Of a DNA stretch of 64,000 nucleotides, positions 36,653 through 45,164 are shown piece after piece. The stretch is from NCBI RefSeq assembly GCF_021735935.1, contig NZ_WMDZ01000003.1, positions 1-64,000 of the forward strand, read 5' to 3'. The DNA comes from Sulfitobacter sp. M39 (GTDB taxonomy: Bacteria > Pseudomonadota > Alphaproteobacteria > Rhodobacterales > Rhodobacteraceae). The notes beneath the pieces are model-generated. The model ran no database searches and was not told the DNA's origin. It was given only the letters and a program-made list of their open reading frames with translations. The stretch's first letter is position 1; every line of letters starts with the position of its first letter. The position numbers and the translations under genes are program-made.

Positions 36653-37509
36653 CACTGCGCCAACGCCTGACCGCCCCCGATATTCTGATCGCCCCCGGTG
36701 TCTATGACGGGCTGACCGCCGCCCTTGCCACCGACGCGGGGTTCGAGGCGCTGTATCTTTCCGGTGCAGCAGTTGCCTACACCCGTTTGGGCCGCCCCGA
36801 CATCGGGCTCAGCACCGCCTCCGAGATGACCGATACGATGGCGTTGATCGCCGATCGCACCGACCTGCCGGTGATCATGGATGCAGACACCGGTTTCGGC
36901 AATGCGCTGAACGCACGTCGCACGATGCAAAGCTATGAACGCGCGGGGGCCTCTGCTTTGCAGGTAGAGGACCAGACCTACCCCAAGAAATGCGGCCATC
37001 TGTCTGATAAGTCGCTGATCCCGAAAGAGGAAATGGCCGGCAAGATCGCCGCCATGGCCGATGCGCGCCGCCACGATACGCTGATCATCGCCCGCACCGA
37101 CGCCATCGCGGTAGAAGGCTTTGACGCGGCGATTGATCGCGCGGGCAGCTATATCGACGCCGGTGCCGATGTGCTGTTCATCGAGGCCCCCCGCGACAGC
37201 GGAGAGCTTTCGCGCATCGCCGATACCTTCAAGGGGCGTGTCCCGCTTCTTGCCAATATGGTGGAAGGCGGCGCGACCCCGATCTCTTCGGCGACCACGC
37301 TAGAGGATATGGGTTTCGATATCGTGATTTTCCCCGGCGGCATCGTGCGCGCTTTGGCGAAATCGGCGCAGGACTATTACGCGAGCCTGAAAGCAACCGG
37401 CTCTAACAAAGCGTTTTCCGACCGGATGCATGATTTCGACGGGTTGAATGCAGCGATTGGCACCCCCGAGATGCTGGCCCTTGGAAAGCGGTTCGATGGC
37501 AAATCCTGA
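36649..37509 (+). CDS. Isocitrate lyase / PEP mutase family lyase (2,3-dimethylmalate or methylisocitrate lyase-like)
   Basis: Protein of 286 residues. Motifs: magnesium site VIMDADTGFGNALNARRT (Asp78-Asp80), EDQT at 107-110 and the active-site loop PKKCGHLSDK with Cys115. The loop cysteine marks C-C bond lyases (isocitrate, methylisocitrate, dimethylmalate lyase) rather than phosphonopyruvate mutase. ATG 36649 overlaps the preceding stop (ATGA). The expected reaction is retro-aldol cleavage of a substituted malate to pyruvate or another 2-oxoacid plus a carboxylic acid. In this locus a LeuCD-like hydratase could supply that malate. Confidence 0.88.
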   Translation: MTLRQRLTAPDILIAPGVYDGLTAALATDAGFEALYLSGAAVAYTRLGRPDIGLSTASEMTDTMALIADRTDLPVIMDADTGFGNALNARRTMQSYERAGASALQVEDQTYPKKCGHLSDKSLIPKEEMAGKIAAMADARRHDTLIIARTDAIAVEGFDAAIDRAGSYIDAGADVLFIEAPRDSGELSRIADTFKGRVPLLANMVEGGATPISSATTLEDMGFDIVIFPGGIVRALAKSAQDYYASLKATGSNKAFSDRMHDFDGLNAAIGTPEMLALGKRFDGKS

Positions 37510-38875
37510 TATCGCCGCCCCGCCGTCGACTTTCGATCTAGAGGCCGAAACCCTGATCATCGGCGCGGGCGCCTGCGGGATGATCGCGGCGCTGGCGGCG
37601 CATGAGGCGGGTCAGGATGTGCTGCTGCTAGAGGCCGACCCGATCCCGACAGGCTCTACCGCGCTGAGCGCCGGGTTGATCCCCGCGGCAGGGACGCGCC
37701 TGCAACAGGACGCGGGGATCAGTGACAGCCCCGACGTTTTTGCCACCGACATTCAGGCCAAGGCGCACCACGAAAACGATAACGCACTGGTCGCTGCGAT
37801 GGCCCGCACCGCGCCTCAGGTCATCGACTGGCTTGTCGAAACACATGGGCTGCCGTTCTCTCTTGTGCGCGACTTTGATTATCCCGGTCACAGCCAACGG
37901 CGGATGCACGGGCTGCCCTCACGGTCGGGGCGCGAATTGATCGACGCCCTGCGCGCGCGGATCGAGGCGCTTGATATCCCGCTGATCTGCAACCGCCGCG
38001 CCACCCGGCTTTATGCAGCAGGCGCCACGCTCGCAGGGGCGCAGGTATCGCTGCCTGACCAAAGCCGCGAAGATATCGGCTGCGACCGGCTGATCCTTGC
38101 GTGCAACGGGTTTGGCGGCAACCGCGCCATGGTCGCCCACCACATGCCGGATATCGCGGAGGCGATCTGGTTCGGCCATGACGGCAACCGAGGAGAGGCG
38201 ATCAGCTGGGGCGAGGCGCTTGGCGCGCGCCGCCGTCATCTGGGTGCCTATCAGGGGCACGGCAATGTCGCCCACCCTCACGGCATCCTGATCACATGGG
38301 CCACGATCACCGAAGGCGGCGTTCAGGTGAATACCAGCGGCAAGCGGTTCTGGAACGAGGCGCAAGGCTACTCCGAAGCGGCGCGGGCCGTGCTGGCGCA
38401 GGCTGGCGGCGTGGCGTGGACCATATTCGACGCCCGCATCGCCGACATTGCCCGCCAGTTCGAGGATTTCAAGAACGCCGAGGCCCAAGGGGCGGTGATC
38501 ACAGGGGACACGGTCGAAACACTGGCTGCAAAGGTCGGATTGCCCGCAGATGTTTTGGCAAAAACGATGACTGATATTCCGGCGGGCGGGCGTGATGCCT
38601 TTGGCCGCACATGGGGTGTTACGCCCCTTTCCGCCCCCTTCTGCGCGGTGAAGGTAACCGGCGCGCTGTTTCACACGCAGGGCGGGCTTGAGGTTGACCC
38701 GACGACGGCCAAGGTGCGCAGGGCAGAGGGTGGCACATTCGACAACCTTTATGCCGCTGGCGGCGCCGCGTGCGGAGTCTCGGGCGCGGGCGACAGCGGC
38801 TATCTGTCGGGCAACGGCCTGCTGGCCGCGGTTACTTTGGGTTTTATCGCGGGGCGCGGCACGCAAGCCGGTTAG
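37496..38875 (+). CDS. Fumarate reductase/succinate dehydrogenase-like FAD flavoprotein
   Basis: FAD_binding_2 protein of 459 residues, without signal peptide or haem domain. The dinucleotide motif is IGAGACGM (residues 22-29). Active-site-like elements of the fumarate-reductase group are ALFHTQGGLEVDPTTAKV and the end signature GAGDSGYLSGNGLLAAVTLG. ATG 37496 lies inside the end of the lyase gene (14-base overlap) with GGAAAG before it. It probably oxidises or reduces a C=C bond alpha to a carboxylate or carbonyl. It is the last gene of the rightward arm and overlaps the convergent glycosyltransferase gene by 4 bases. Confidence 0.88.
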   Translation: MANPDIAAPPSTFDLEAETLIIGAGACGMIAALAAHEAGQDVLLLEADPIPTGSTALSAGLIPAAGTRLQQDAGISDSPDVFATDIQAKAHHENDNALVAAMARTAPQVIDWLVETHGLPFSLVRDFDYPGHSQRRMHGLPSRSGRELIDALRARIEALDIPLICNRRATRLYAAGATLAGAQVSLPDQSREDIGCDRLILACNGFGGNRAMVAHHMPDIAEAIWFGHDGNRGEAISWGEALGARRRHLGAYQGHGNVAHPHGILITWATITEGGVQVNTSGKRFWNEAQGYSEAARAVLAQAGGVAWTIFDARIADIARQFEDFKNAEAQGAVITGDTVETLAAKVGLPADVLAKTMTDIPAGGRDAFGRTWGVTPLSAPFCAVKVTGALFHTQGGLEVDPTTAKVRRAEGGTFDNLYAAGGAACGVSGAGDSGYLSGNGLLAAVTLGFIAGRGTQAG

Positions 38876-39750
38876 GCATCGCCAAAGGTCGCGGCGACCC
38901 ACTCCGGCAGCTTGATCCGCTGCTCGAACACTGTCGATTTCGCCCGCAGCACGTTTTCTTTGGCATCCCGCACCGGCTCCGCGCTGATCGTGGCATAGGC
39001 GTGATCGCGCGCGACCTCCCATGTCTCGTCGCGAAATCCCGCCAATCGGGCATAGAACCGAGCCGCCGTCTGGTCCGCCTCTTTCCACGCGGCACCGGGC
39101 AAGCCCCGCCCCGGCATGTTCCCCACATCGACCCGATGCTGGTTTGCGCTCTCTAGCGCGTCGATATTGGCGTATTTCAGGTGCATCAGATAGACACCGC
39201 GCGGCAGGTCAAACACCGCCGTTTCAATGCGCTTGGGCCCGACCCATATGCCGTGGCGCCACAGCCCCGTGCCGCGTTTGGTCACCCAAGCCTTGCTGTA
39301 GTGCCCCGAGAACACCGCTGTGCGCCGATGGCCAAGAGCCATTTGCCCCGCCGCGAGCACATCATCCTCCAAGGTCTCTGCCACATTGAGACCAAGCGCG
39401 AACATCGACTTTGCCGATGCCGTCTCTAACACCGCGTGCAGAGACGTATATAGTGCGGGATCGTAACAGATCAGCTCGTCCGCATCGGTGCGGATCACCC
39501 AGTCGAAAGACACGGCCAGTCCATCGGCAAAACTGTTTAGCACCTGCCCGCGTCGTCGGTCGAACCCTTCTAGCGTTTCGCGGGGCACGGTGATCACGGT
39601 CGCACGGGGGCAAAGGCTGGCGATCTTGGCGTCGGCCCCGTGGGCAACGACATAGAGGTTATCAAACCCCAGCATGCGCCCATAATGCGCGTACCACTGG
39701 GACAGCGCCCAGTAGTCTTTGTAAACCATTGTGATCGCGCAAATATTCAT
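38872..39750 (-). CDS. Glycosyltransferase family 2-like protein
   Basis: Protein of 292 residues beginning MNICAITMVYKDYWALSQWY, a typical start of the group that transfers sugars in cell-surface or exopolysaccharide synthesis. The metal-binding DxD motif is in WVIRTDADELICYD. It has no membrane segment. The 3' end overlaps that of the convergent flavoprotein gene by 4 bases, so it is not part of that operon. No other polysaccharide genes are nearby; the acceptor is unknown. Confidence 0.8.
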   Translation of the reverse strand: MNICAITMVYKDYWALSQWYAHYGRMLGFDNLYVVAHGADAKIASLCPRATVITVPRETLEGFDRRRGQVLNSFADGLAVSFDWVIRTDADELICYDPALYTSLHAVLETASAKSMFALGLNVAETLEDDVLAAGQMALGHRRTAVFSGHYSKAWVTKRGTGLWRHGIWVGPKRIETAVFDLPRGVYLMHLKYANIDALESANQHRVDVGNMPGRGLPGAAWKEADQTAARFYARLAGFRDETWEVARDHAYATISAEPVRDAKENVLRAKSTVFEQRIKLPEWVAATFGDA

Positions 39751-39920
39751 GGTTTCTTTCTACGCGCTTTGCGAATTTCCGAACAGGGTATTTTGACGCG
39801 CACCGGTCCGACGCCTTCGAACGCCTATATAAACAAGGCGAACCGCCTTATTCCGACCATATTTTATGTTGCTTTTTGGCGACACCCTTGCCATTATGTT
39901 GCCTAGGCCGGGGGGCGAAC

Positions 39921-40670
39921 ATGTCATTGGAAAAGCTGATCGATTTGGCGGGTGCCGCGAAAGCGGGCACGGGTGATGTTGCGTTTTGGGACAGCTGCAC
40001 CCGAACCTTCGCCGATCTGGGCGTCACCGGCATCGGCTATGGCATCATTCCCTACGCCAGTGACGCGACCGTGCGCGGGTTTACCCAAGCCGGTTTCTTT
40101 CGCCACACCTACCCCGAAGACTGGGTCACCGCGGTCGAGGAACAAGCGCTGGTGGATGACGATATCTCGGTCGAGTTGATCGCCAATGGCACGGCAGAGG
40201 TGCTGTGGAACGACGCCAGTCTGCTGGACGACGCGACCGAGCCGCAACAGATGCAATCCGAGCTGGAGAATGACATCGGGATGCAGTTCGGTGCGTCTTT
40301 CGCACTAAACCGCACGCCCGCGGGTCAGGCCATCTCCGGCATCGGTCTTTGGGTGAGCGAGACACGCAGCGACCGCGAATTTGGGCTCTATTGGCAGCAA
40401 CATCGCGATGCACTACGACGTTTGTCGTTTGCGATGGATGAAGGCATCCGCCGCGATCACATGAGCGTGCTGGTCAACCTCACCCCGCGCGAACGGGACT
40501 GCCTGAGCTATCTTGCCATTGGCCTGCGCCCGGCCGAGATCTGCTGGACCCTCAAGATCAGCGAAAAAACCTTCGAGAAACACATCAAGGGCGCGAAAGA
40601 GAAGCTGCGGGCCAGCACACGCGATCATGCGGTCGCCAAATCACTGGTTTTAGGGCTAATCCAACCTTAG
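39921..40670 (+). CDS. LuxR-family regulator with autoinducer-binding-like domain (LuxR solo)
   Basis: Regulator of 249 residues. Residues about 20-165 resemble an acyl-homoserine-lactone binding domain (YPEDWVTAVEEQALVDDDIS), and 187-245 form a LuxR helix-turn-helix (LTPRERDCLSYLAIGLRPAE, then ISEKTFEKHIKGAKEKL). The conserved Trp (Trp68) and the Asp of the usual DP pair are present, but the pair reads Asp-Asp. No luxI is in the window, so it is an orphan; it may sense foreign or other signals. ATG 39921 follows a GGGGGG-rich ribosome site. Confidence 0.88.
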   Translation: MSLEKLIDLAGAAKAGTGDVAFWDSCTRTFADLGVTGIGYGIIPYASDATVRGFTQAGFFRHTYPEDWVTAVEEQALVDDDISVELIANGTAEVLWNDASLLDDATEPQQMQSELENDIGMQFGASFALNRTPAGQAISGIGLWVSETRSDREFGLYWQQHRDALRRLSFAMDEGIRRDHMSVLVNLTPRERDCLSYLAIGLRPAEICWTLKISEKTFEKHIKGAKEKLRASTRDHAVAKSLVLGLIQP

Positions 40671-41066
40671 ATGGGGGTTTTCCCCCGCTTGATCTACCTT
40701 TGGGTTAGTGGCAGGTAGGACGCATAGAACGGCATCACGATTTTCTCCAAGCAGGCCGGTGAGATAGGGCATATTCACGCTGCCATTTCTCGTCATGCTG
40801 GCATTGCTTCGCAAATTATAGCTAGACCAAAGAGCGGGGTGGCAGTGATGCCGCCCCCATTTTGTATTCACCGGTCTTAAAACGTGAACCATCGCGCCGC
40901 CCACAACTGACGCGAGAGGGTCGCTACGTCAACTTATCACAAAGACGTTAAATCCGTTGCGTAAATCATTTTTACAGGCAAAGACAGCAAGGTTATTTTT
41001 CCAAGCTCGTGAAACCTTTCCCCGATAGGGACCGTGGTTCTATCTAGTAATATGCGGAGCACATCA
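40671..41066. other. Intergenic region luxR / RTX-Hint gene
   Basis: About 396 bases without a credible gene. It begins with a GGGGG-TTTT-CCCCC hairpin (40673-40686) right after the luxR stop, holds a second terminator-like hairpin (40836-40857, listed separately) and then an AT-rich leader up to the RTX gene, presumably its promoter. The 82-codon frame on the minus strand lacks any family feature. Confidence 0.6.
40836..40857 (+). terminator. Terminator-like hairpin of unassigned transcript
   Basis: GGGGTGGCA/TGCCGCCCC (9 pairs, one G-U) around GTGA, followed by CCATTTTGTATT. It lies 166 bases after the luxR stop, too far for a simple terminator, so it could end a small RNA or a long 3' untranslated region. 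Confidence 0.4.
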
Positions 41067-42857
41067 ATGGCAGCCATCAACGGTACGACTGGGACAGATA
41101 CCCTTCAGGGGACGGCAGAAGACGACCAGATCGATGCAGGTGCCGGCAACGACCGCGTTTCTGGCGAAGGCGGCGACGACCGGATCGACGGTGGCGCGGG
41201 CGATGACCTGCTGTATGGCGATGCAGGCGTCGGTACGGCACCGGGCAACGACGCGTCTCCGATTACGCTGTCCTATGCCAGCCGCCTTTTCAACACAGGC
41301 AACTCTGCCGACGAAGGCGACAGCGTCTTTTATGACAACGTGGCAACGTTGGACAATGGCGGCGGCGTTTTCGCGCGGCTGGTGCTGGTCGACACCTCCA
41401 ATGACGACATGCCCATTGACCTTACCGGCGGCACCGGCTTCGAGATCCTGCTGAACTCTGGTGATGGAAGCAGGAGCAGGTATGCCGGTGAAACCGCGAC
41501 CTTCCGGCTCGAATTCTACGACCGTCAGCACTACATCGATACGGGCGAGTTCAAGCCGATCGCGCTAAATTCCACCGCGACCTTCAACGATCTGGATCGC
41601 AACTCCCCCGGCGATCAGGAATCCGTGACGCTGGACACCAACAGCTTCACCTCCTTCGCGACCAGCGATGACACGTCGTTGAATGTCACCAATGCCGATG
41701 GCACCGTAACCGCAGCAGGGACCGAGGCGAACTCCCCCGACGATCAGGATGCGTGGTTCTCGGGCCAGTTCGAGAACCGCGAGTTCATCGAGTTCACGCT
41801 CGAAACCCGTTCCACGCAGTCGGGCTTCACCCTGTCTGGCGACCTGATTGATGACGCCGTCGTGACCCCGATCGAAGCGGGCAATGACACCATTCTGGGC
41901 GGCGAGGGCGACGACACGATCTTTGGTCAGGGCGGGAACGACAGCCTTGATGGTGGCGAAGGCGACGATCAGATCGAAGGCGGCGACGGGCAAGATACCA
42001 TCACCTCGGGCGGCGGCAATGACCGCGCCGAAGGGGGGCAAGGCTCCGACCTGTTCAACTTTACCTCGGGCGGTGATCACACCATCGTGGGCGGCGAAGA
42101 TGCCGACGGAACAGATGTCGACGTTCTGAACCTCAGCGGGCTGGATCGGTCGCAGTACACGCTGACCAAAACGGGGCCTGAATCCGGCACGATCGAGTTC
42201 CGCGATGCCGACGGCAACGTGACCGGCACCACAACCTATTCCGAAATCGAAGAGGTCGTGATCTGCTTTACCCCCGGCACAACCATCGCCACGCGACGCG
42301 GCGAGATCCCGGTGCAGCAGATCAAGGTCGGCGATCTCGTCGTCACGCGGGATAACGGCATGCAGCCGGTCCGCTGGGTGGGTCGCCGCAATCTGGGGCG
42401 CGACAACCTGCTGCGCACTCCTGGCTTCAACCCCATTCGGATCAAGGCTGGTGCCTTTGGCGAAGGCGTGCCGCAGCGCGATATGATGGTCAGCCCGAAC
42501 CACCGCATGCTTGTCGCCTCTGAGACGGCCGAGGTGATGTTCAGCGAACGCGAAGTTCTGGTCGCGGCGAAACATCTGGTCGGGCTCGACGGGGTCGACA
42601 CTGTCACGCCGGACAAGGTCAGCTACATCCACTTGCTGTTTGACAACCACGAAGTCGTGTTTGCGGATGGCACATGGGCCGAAAGCTTCCAGCCGGGGGC
42701 ACATTCGATGGCCGGTATCCAGTCCGAACAGCGTAGCGAGATCCTGTCGCTGTTCCCCGAACTCGATGCGGCTGACGGCATGTCCAACTTTGTCGCCGCG
42801 CGGCGGTCCCTGCGCGCGCACGAGGCACAGTTGCTGGTATCTGCCAGCGCCGCGTAA
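41067..42857 (+). CDS. RTX calcium-binding repeat protein with Hint autoprocessing-like domain
   Basis: Acidic protein of 596 residues. Two blocks of Gly-Asp nonapeptide RTX repeats (about 26-52, AGNDRVSGEGGDDRIDGG; and about 272-325, GGEGDDTIFGQGGNDSLDGG) flank a beta-rich region. From Cys400 (CFTPGTTIATRRGEIPVQQI) begins a Hint domain with the His block MVSPNHRMLVASE and the end FADGTWAESFQPGAHS. Hint domains can cleave or splice peptides. No Sec signal is seen; RTX proteins usually leave by a type I system, not encoded here. ATG 41067 has CGGAGC before it. Confidence 0.9.
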   Translation: MAAINGTTGTDTLQGTAEDDQIDAGAGNDRVSGEGGDDRIDGGAGDDLLYGDAGVGTAPGNDASPITLSYASRLFNTGNSADEGDSVFYDNVATLDNGGGVFARLVLVDTSNDDMPIDLTGGTGFEILLNSGDGSRSRYAGETATFRLEFYDRQHYIDTGEFKPIALNSTATFNDLDRNSPGDQESVTLDTNSFTSFATSDDTSLNVTNADGTVTAAGTEANSPDDQDAWFSGQFENREFIEFTLETRSTQSGFTLSGDLIDDAVVTPIEAGNDTILGGEGDDTIFGQGGNDSLDGGEGDDQIEGGDGQDTITSGGGNDRAEGGQGSDLFNFTSGGDHTIVGGEDADGTDVDVLNLSGLDRSQYTLTKTGPESGTIEFRDADGNVTGTTTYSEIEEVVICFTPGTTIATRRGEIPVQQIKVGDLVVTRDNGMQPVRWVGRRNLGRDNLLRTPGFNPIRIKAGAFGEGVPQRDMMVSPNHRMLVASETAEVMFSEREVLVAAKHLVGLDGVDTVTPDKVSYIHLLFDNHEVVFADGTWAESFQPGAHSMAGIQSEQRSEILSLFPELDAADGMSNFVAARRSLRAHEAQLLVSASAA

Positions 42858-42882
42858 GCTGCGCAATCCGGTTCAACTAACG

Positions 42883-42914
42883 AAAAGGCAGCCCGTTCAC
42901 CGGCTGCCTTTTTT
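42883..42914. terminator. Bidirectional terminator RTX-Hint / siderophore operon
   Basis: AAAAGGCAGCC/GGCTGCCTTTT stem with an 8-base loop and T6 on the plus strand (A4 on the other side), between convergent genes. Confidence 0.85.
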
Positions 42915-42931
42915 GTCTCGATGACAGGGGT

Positions 42932-43948
42932 TTACCAAAAGGCCGAGATATAGGACCGCTCGGCCGCGCCGCCGTGCTCTTTCCACGTCTTGCGCACCTG
43001 CGTCGCCATCGCCTTTTGCCCCGCGAACCATAAAAACCCGTCCGCCGCGGATAACACCGCGTCGCAGGCCGCCTGCCCCATCGTGGCACGCTCGGCCTCG
43101 TTGGCGATGACGACTTCCAGACCGGCGTGCTTTGGCATCGGATAATGCGCGGCATCTACATGGGAGGGGTAGAGCATGATGCGCCCGGTCAGATCGGGGT
43201 TCGCCTCCATGATACGGGCGATGGCCGGAAAGGCGGTATCATCGGCAAATCCGAACACCGGGCCCGTAATCGTACAGCCGCCACCGCCCGGTCCGGCGAC
43301 AAGGATTTGCGTCCCCAGTTCAACGCTGCGCGCCCAATCGGTGGTGCGCCCACCTTCGTGAATAAACAGATCAAACACCAGCAGTCCGTTTTCCCGATCC
43401 ACCCGCCGCGCGGTATAGACCGGCAGATGCAGCTTGTGTTCACCCTTGGGCCAGACGGTTGCACCGTTCTCTCCGATGCGGGGCCATTGGGGGGGCTTGC
43501 CCGATTGCGCGATGCCAAGGCGGAAGTGGATCGCACTGTCAGAGAATCGCGCCACATCGCCCGCCAGCGTGACCCGCATAAACCCGCAGTCCAACATCTC
43601 GCGGTGCTGCACCGTCATCAACCGTGCGTTATCGGGCAACGCACCCTGACGTACCCCATCCGACCAGCGGATCGCCTGCGCCGCATCGGGCATGACGCTG
43701 CCGATCTGATCCACAAGACTGTCCTTCAACGTCTGCAGAAAATCGGCGCGCGCGGTCGATATCTCGGCCCTGCAATGGGCACCGGACGGGGCAAAGGCGA
43801 TCCGCCCATAATAGGTGCCCACGACAATTCCCTGTACGCCATCCTGTTCGACGTGCAGGTCATGCTCTGCCGCTTCGGCCAAGGTGGCCTGACGCAGGGC
43901 GGCGAAGTTGACGCCGGGCAATTCGGTTTGTGCAGTGTGATCAGACAT
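42932..43948 (-). CDS. Siderophore-interacting protein (ferric-siderophore reductase, SIP family)
   Basis: FAD- and NAD(P)H-binding cytosolic protein of 338 residues, with an N-terminal extension of about 100 residues before the SIP core ([20 protein letters not shown] ... [33 protein letters not shown]). It ends SYISAFW-like, the standard W-terminal of the family. Such enzymes reduce Fe(III) after uptake so that iron leaves the siderophore. It overlaps the MFS gene by 8 bases and is the third gene of the receptor-carrier-reductase operon. The N-terminal extension resembles DUF2218-type SIP partner domains; this part is uncertain. Confidence 0.9.
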   Translation of the reverse strand: MSDHTAQTELPGVNFAALRQATLAEAAEHDLHVEQDGVQGIVVGTYYGRIAFAPSGAHCRAEISTARADFLQTLKDSLVDQIGSVMPDAAQAIRWSDGVRQGALPDNARLMTVQHREMLDCGFMRVTLAGDVARFSDSAIHFRLGIAQSGKPPQWPRIGENGATVWPKGEHKLHLPVYTARRVDRENGLLVFDLFIHEGGRTTDWARSVELGTQILVAGPGGGGCTITGPVFGFADDTAFPAIARIMEANPDLTGRIMLYPSHVDAAHYPMPKHAGLEVVIANEAERATMGQAACDAVLSAADGFLWFAGQKAMATQVRKTWKEHGGAAERSYISAFW

Positions 43949-45164
43949 GGGCCATCCCCTGTTGCGGTGCGCGCTGCCCCGAGACCCGCCAGATCAGCGG
44001 CAATGCCGCAAGCGAGACGGCACAGGCCACACCAAAAAAGAAACCGTAACCAAGATGCTCGGCGATGACCCCGGCGACCATGCCCGAAACCATGCTCACC
44101 GCCGCATCCATACATTGGAACAAGGTAAAATCGACACCGCCCTGCCGCGGGTCGGACCAGTTCATGAACTGCCCGTACAGGGCGACAAACCCGAAGGCCA
44201 TGACCGCCGCGCTGCTGACCATCGCAATCGGGGCCACCGTCGCGGCGGCGAAAACGCCACCCGCCGCCGACAGACCAACCACCCCGAGGATCAGCGCCTG
44301 AATCGCCACCGCGCCGGCCAGCACCACGCGGGTGCCGAAACGGCGCACCACTGCACCCCCGGTCATCGCCCCCGCAAAACCCAAGGTCAGGCTGCCGACC
44401 CCGCTGAGCAGTCCAAGCTGACCCAGATCATAGCCCGCATCGATAAAGTAAGGCCCGAACATCCCCATCGCGGTTTTCTGCGCCACGACATAAAGCGCCG
44501 CGACCAGCAAACCCTGACGCACCTCGTCGCGGGCCAAGGCGGCTCTAAGTCGCGGTTGATGCGGTCGCGCCTGCGCGGTTTTCGCCCGCGCGATGATCGC
44601 AAAGGGGACGCAGAGCACAGCAATCACCGCCGCCATACCCCAAGCTCCCACCAGCCATCCGGCGCGGTCCACGAGGATCAGGAACACTCCCCCGCCGATC
44701 GCAGCCCCCAGATAGGCACCGCCCACCTGCGCCGCGTTGCCCCAGCCGTATTGCGTATCCTTCAACGCCGCCACGGCATAGCCGTCGCAGGCAATATCGA
44801 CCGTGGCCGTCGCAAAGGCCGCCACCATCAGCACCGCCAAAACAGGCAGCACCGGCGACGGGCCGATCAGCCCCACCACGAAAAGCGCCGCGATCACCAC
44901 CGCAGCGCCGAATGTTACAATCGTGACCGACCGGTCCCGCCCGCCGTCGGGCAGGCGGAACCGTTCAACCCTCGGTGCCCAAAGGAACTTGAGCGCCCAA
45001 GGCAGCACCAGCACCGAGATCAACCCGATCTGGTCCAGCGGCAGGTTCTGCGCGCGCAACACCCCCGGCAGCCCGGACCATGTGACGCCCGCAATGACGC
45101 TTTGCGCGATATAGATGCCGCCGATCGCGCCGACGACACCCCAAGTTCCTCCAAGCCGCGCCAT
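43941..45164 (-). CDS. MFS transporter, RhtX/FptX-like siderophore carrier
   Basis: Inner-membrane carrier of 407 residues with about 12 hydrophobic segments. Features of this group are [19 protein letters not shown] near TM2 and [14 protein letters not shown], and [15 protein letters not shown] in the middle. It sits between a TonB receptor and a siderophore-interacting reductase, starting with a 1-base overlap (TGATG) to the receptor stop. This single-protein import of ferric siderophores replaces an ABC system, as with RhtX and FptX. The siderophore is unknown. Confidence 0.88.
   Translation of the reverse strand: MARLGGTWGVVGAIGGIYIAQSVIAGVTWSGLPGVLRAQNLPLDQIGLISVLVLPWALKFLWAPRVERFRLPDGGRDRSVTIVTFGAAVVIAALFVVGLIGPSPVLPVLAVLMVAAFATATVDIACDGYAVAALKDTQYGWGNAAQVGGAYLGAAIGGGVFLILVDRAGWLVGAWGMAAVIAVLCVPFAIIARAKTAQARPHQPRLRAALARDEVRQGLLVAALYVVAQKTAMGMFGPYFIDAGYDLGQLGLLSGVGSLTLGFAGAMTGGAVVRRFGTRVVLAGAVAIQALILGVVGLSAAGGVFAAATVAPIAMVSSAAVMAFGFVALYGQFMNWSDPRQGGVDFTLFQCMDAAVSMVSGMVAGVIAEHLGYGFFFGVACAVSLAALPLIWRVSGQRAPQQGMAHV

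Noticed and set aside
40656..40904. An 82-codon minus-strand frame
   Set aside because: No ribosome site, no recognisable domain and it spans two hairpins; regarded as chance.
41067..42857. Type I secretion toxin operon
   Set aside because: RTX repeats are present, but no ABC exporter or HlyD-type adaptor flanks the gene.
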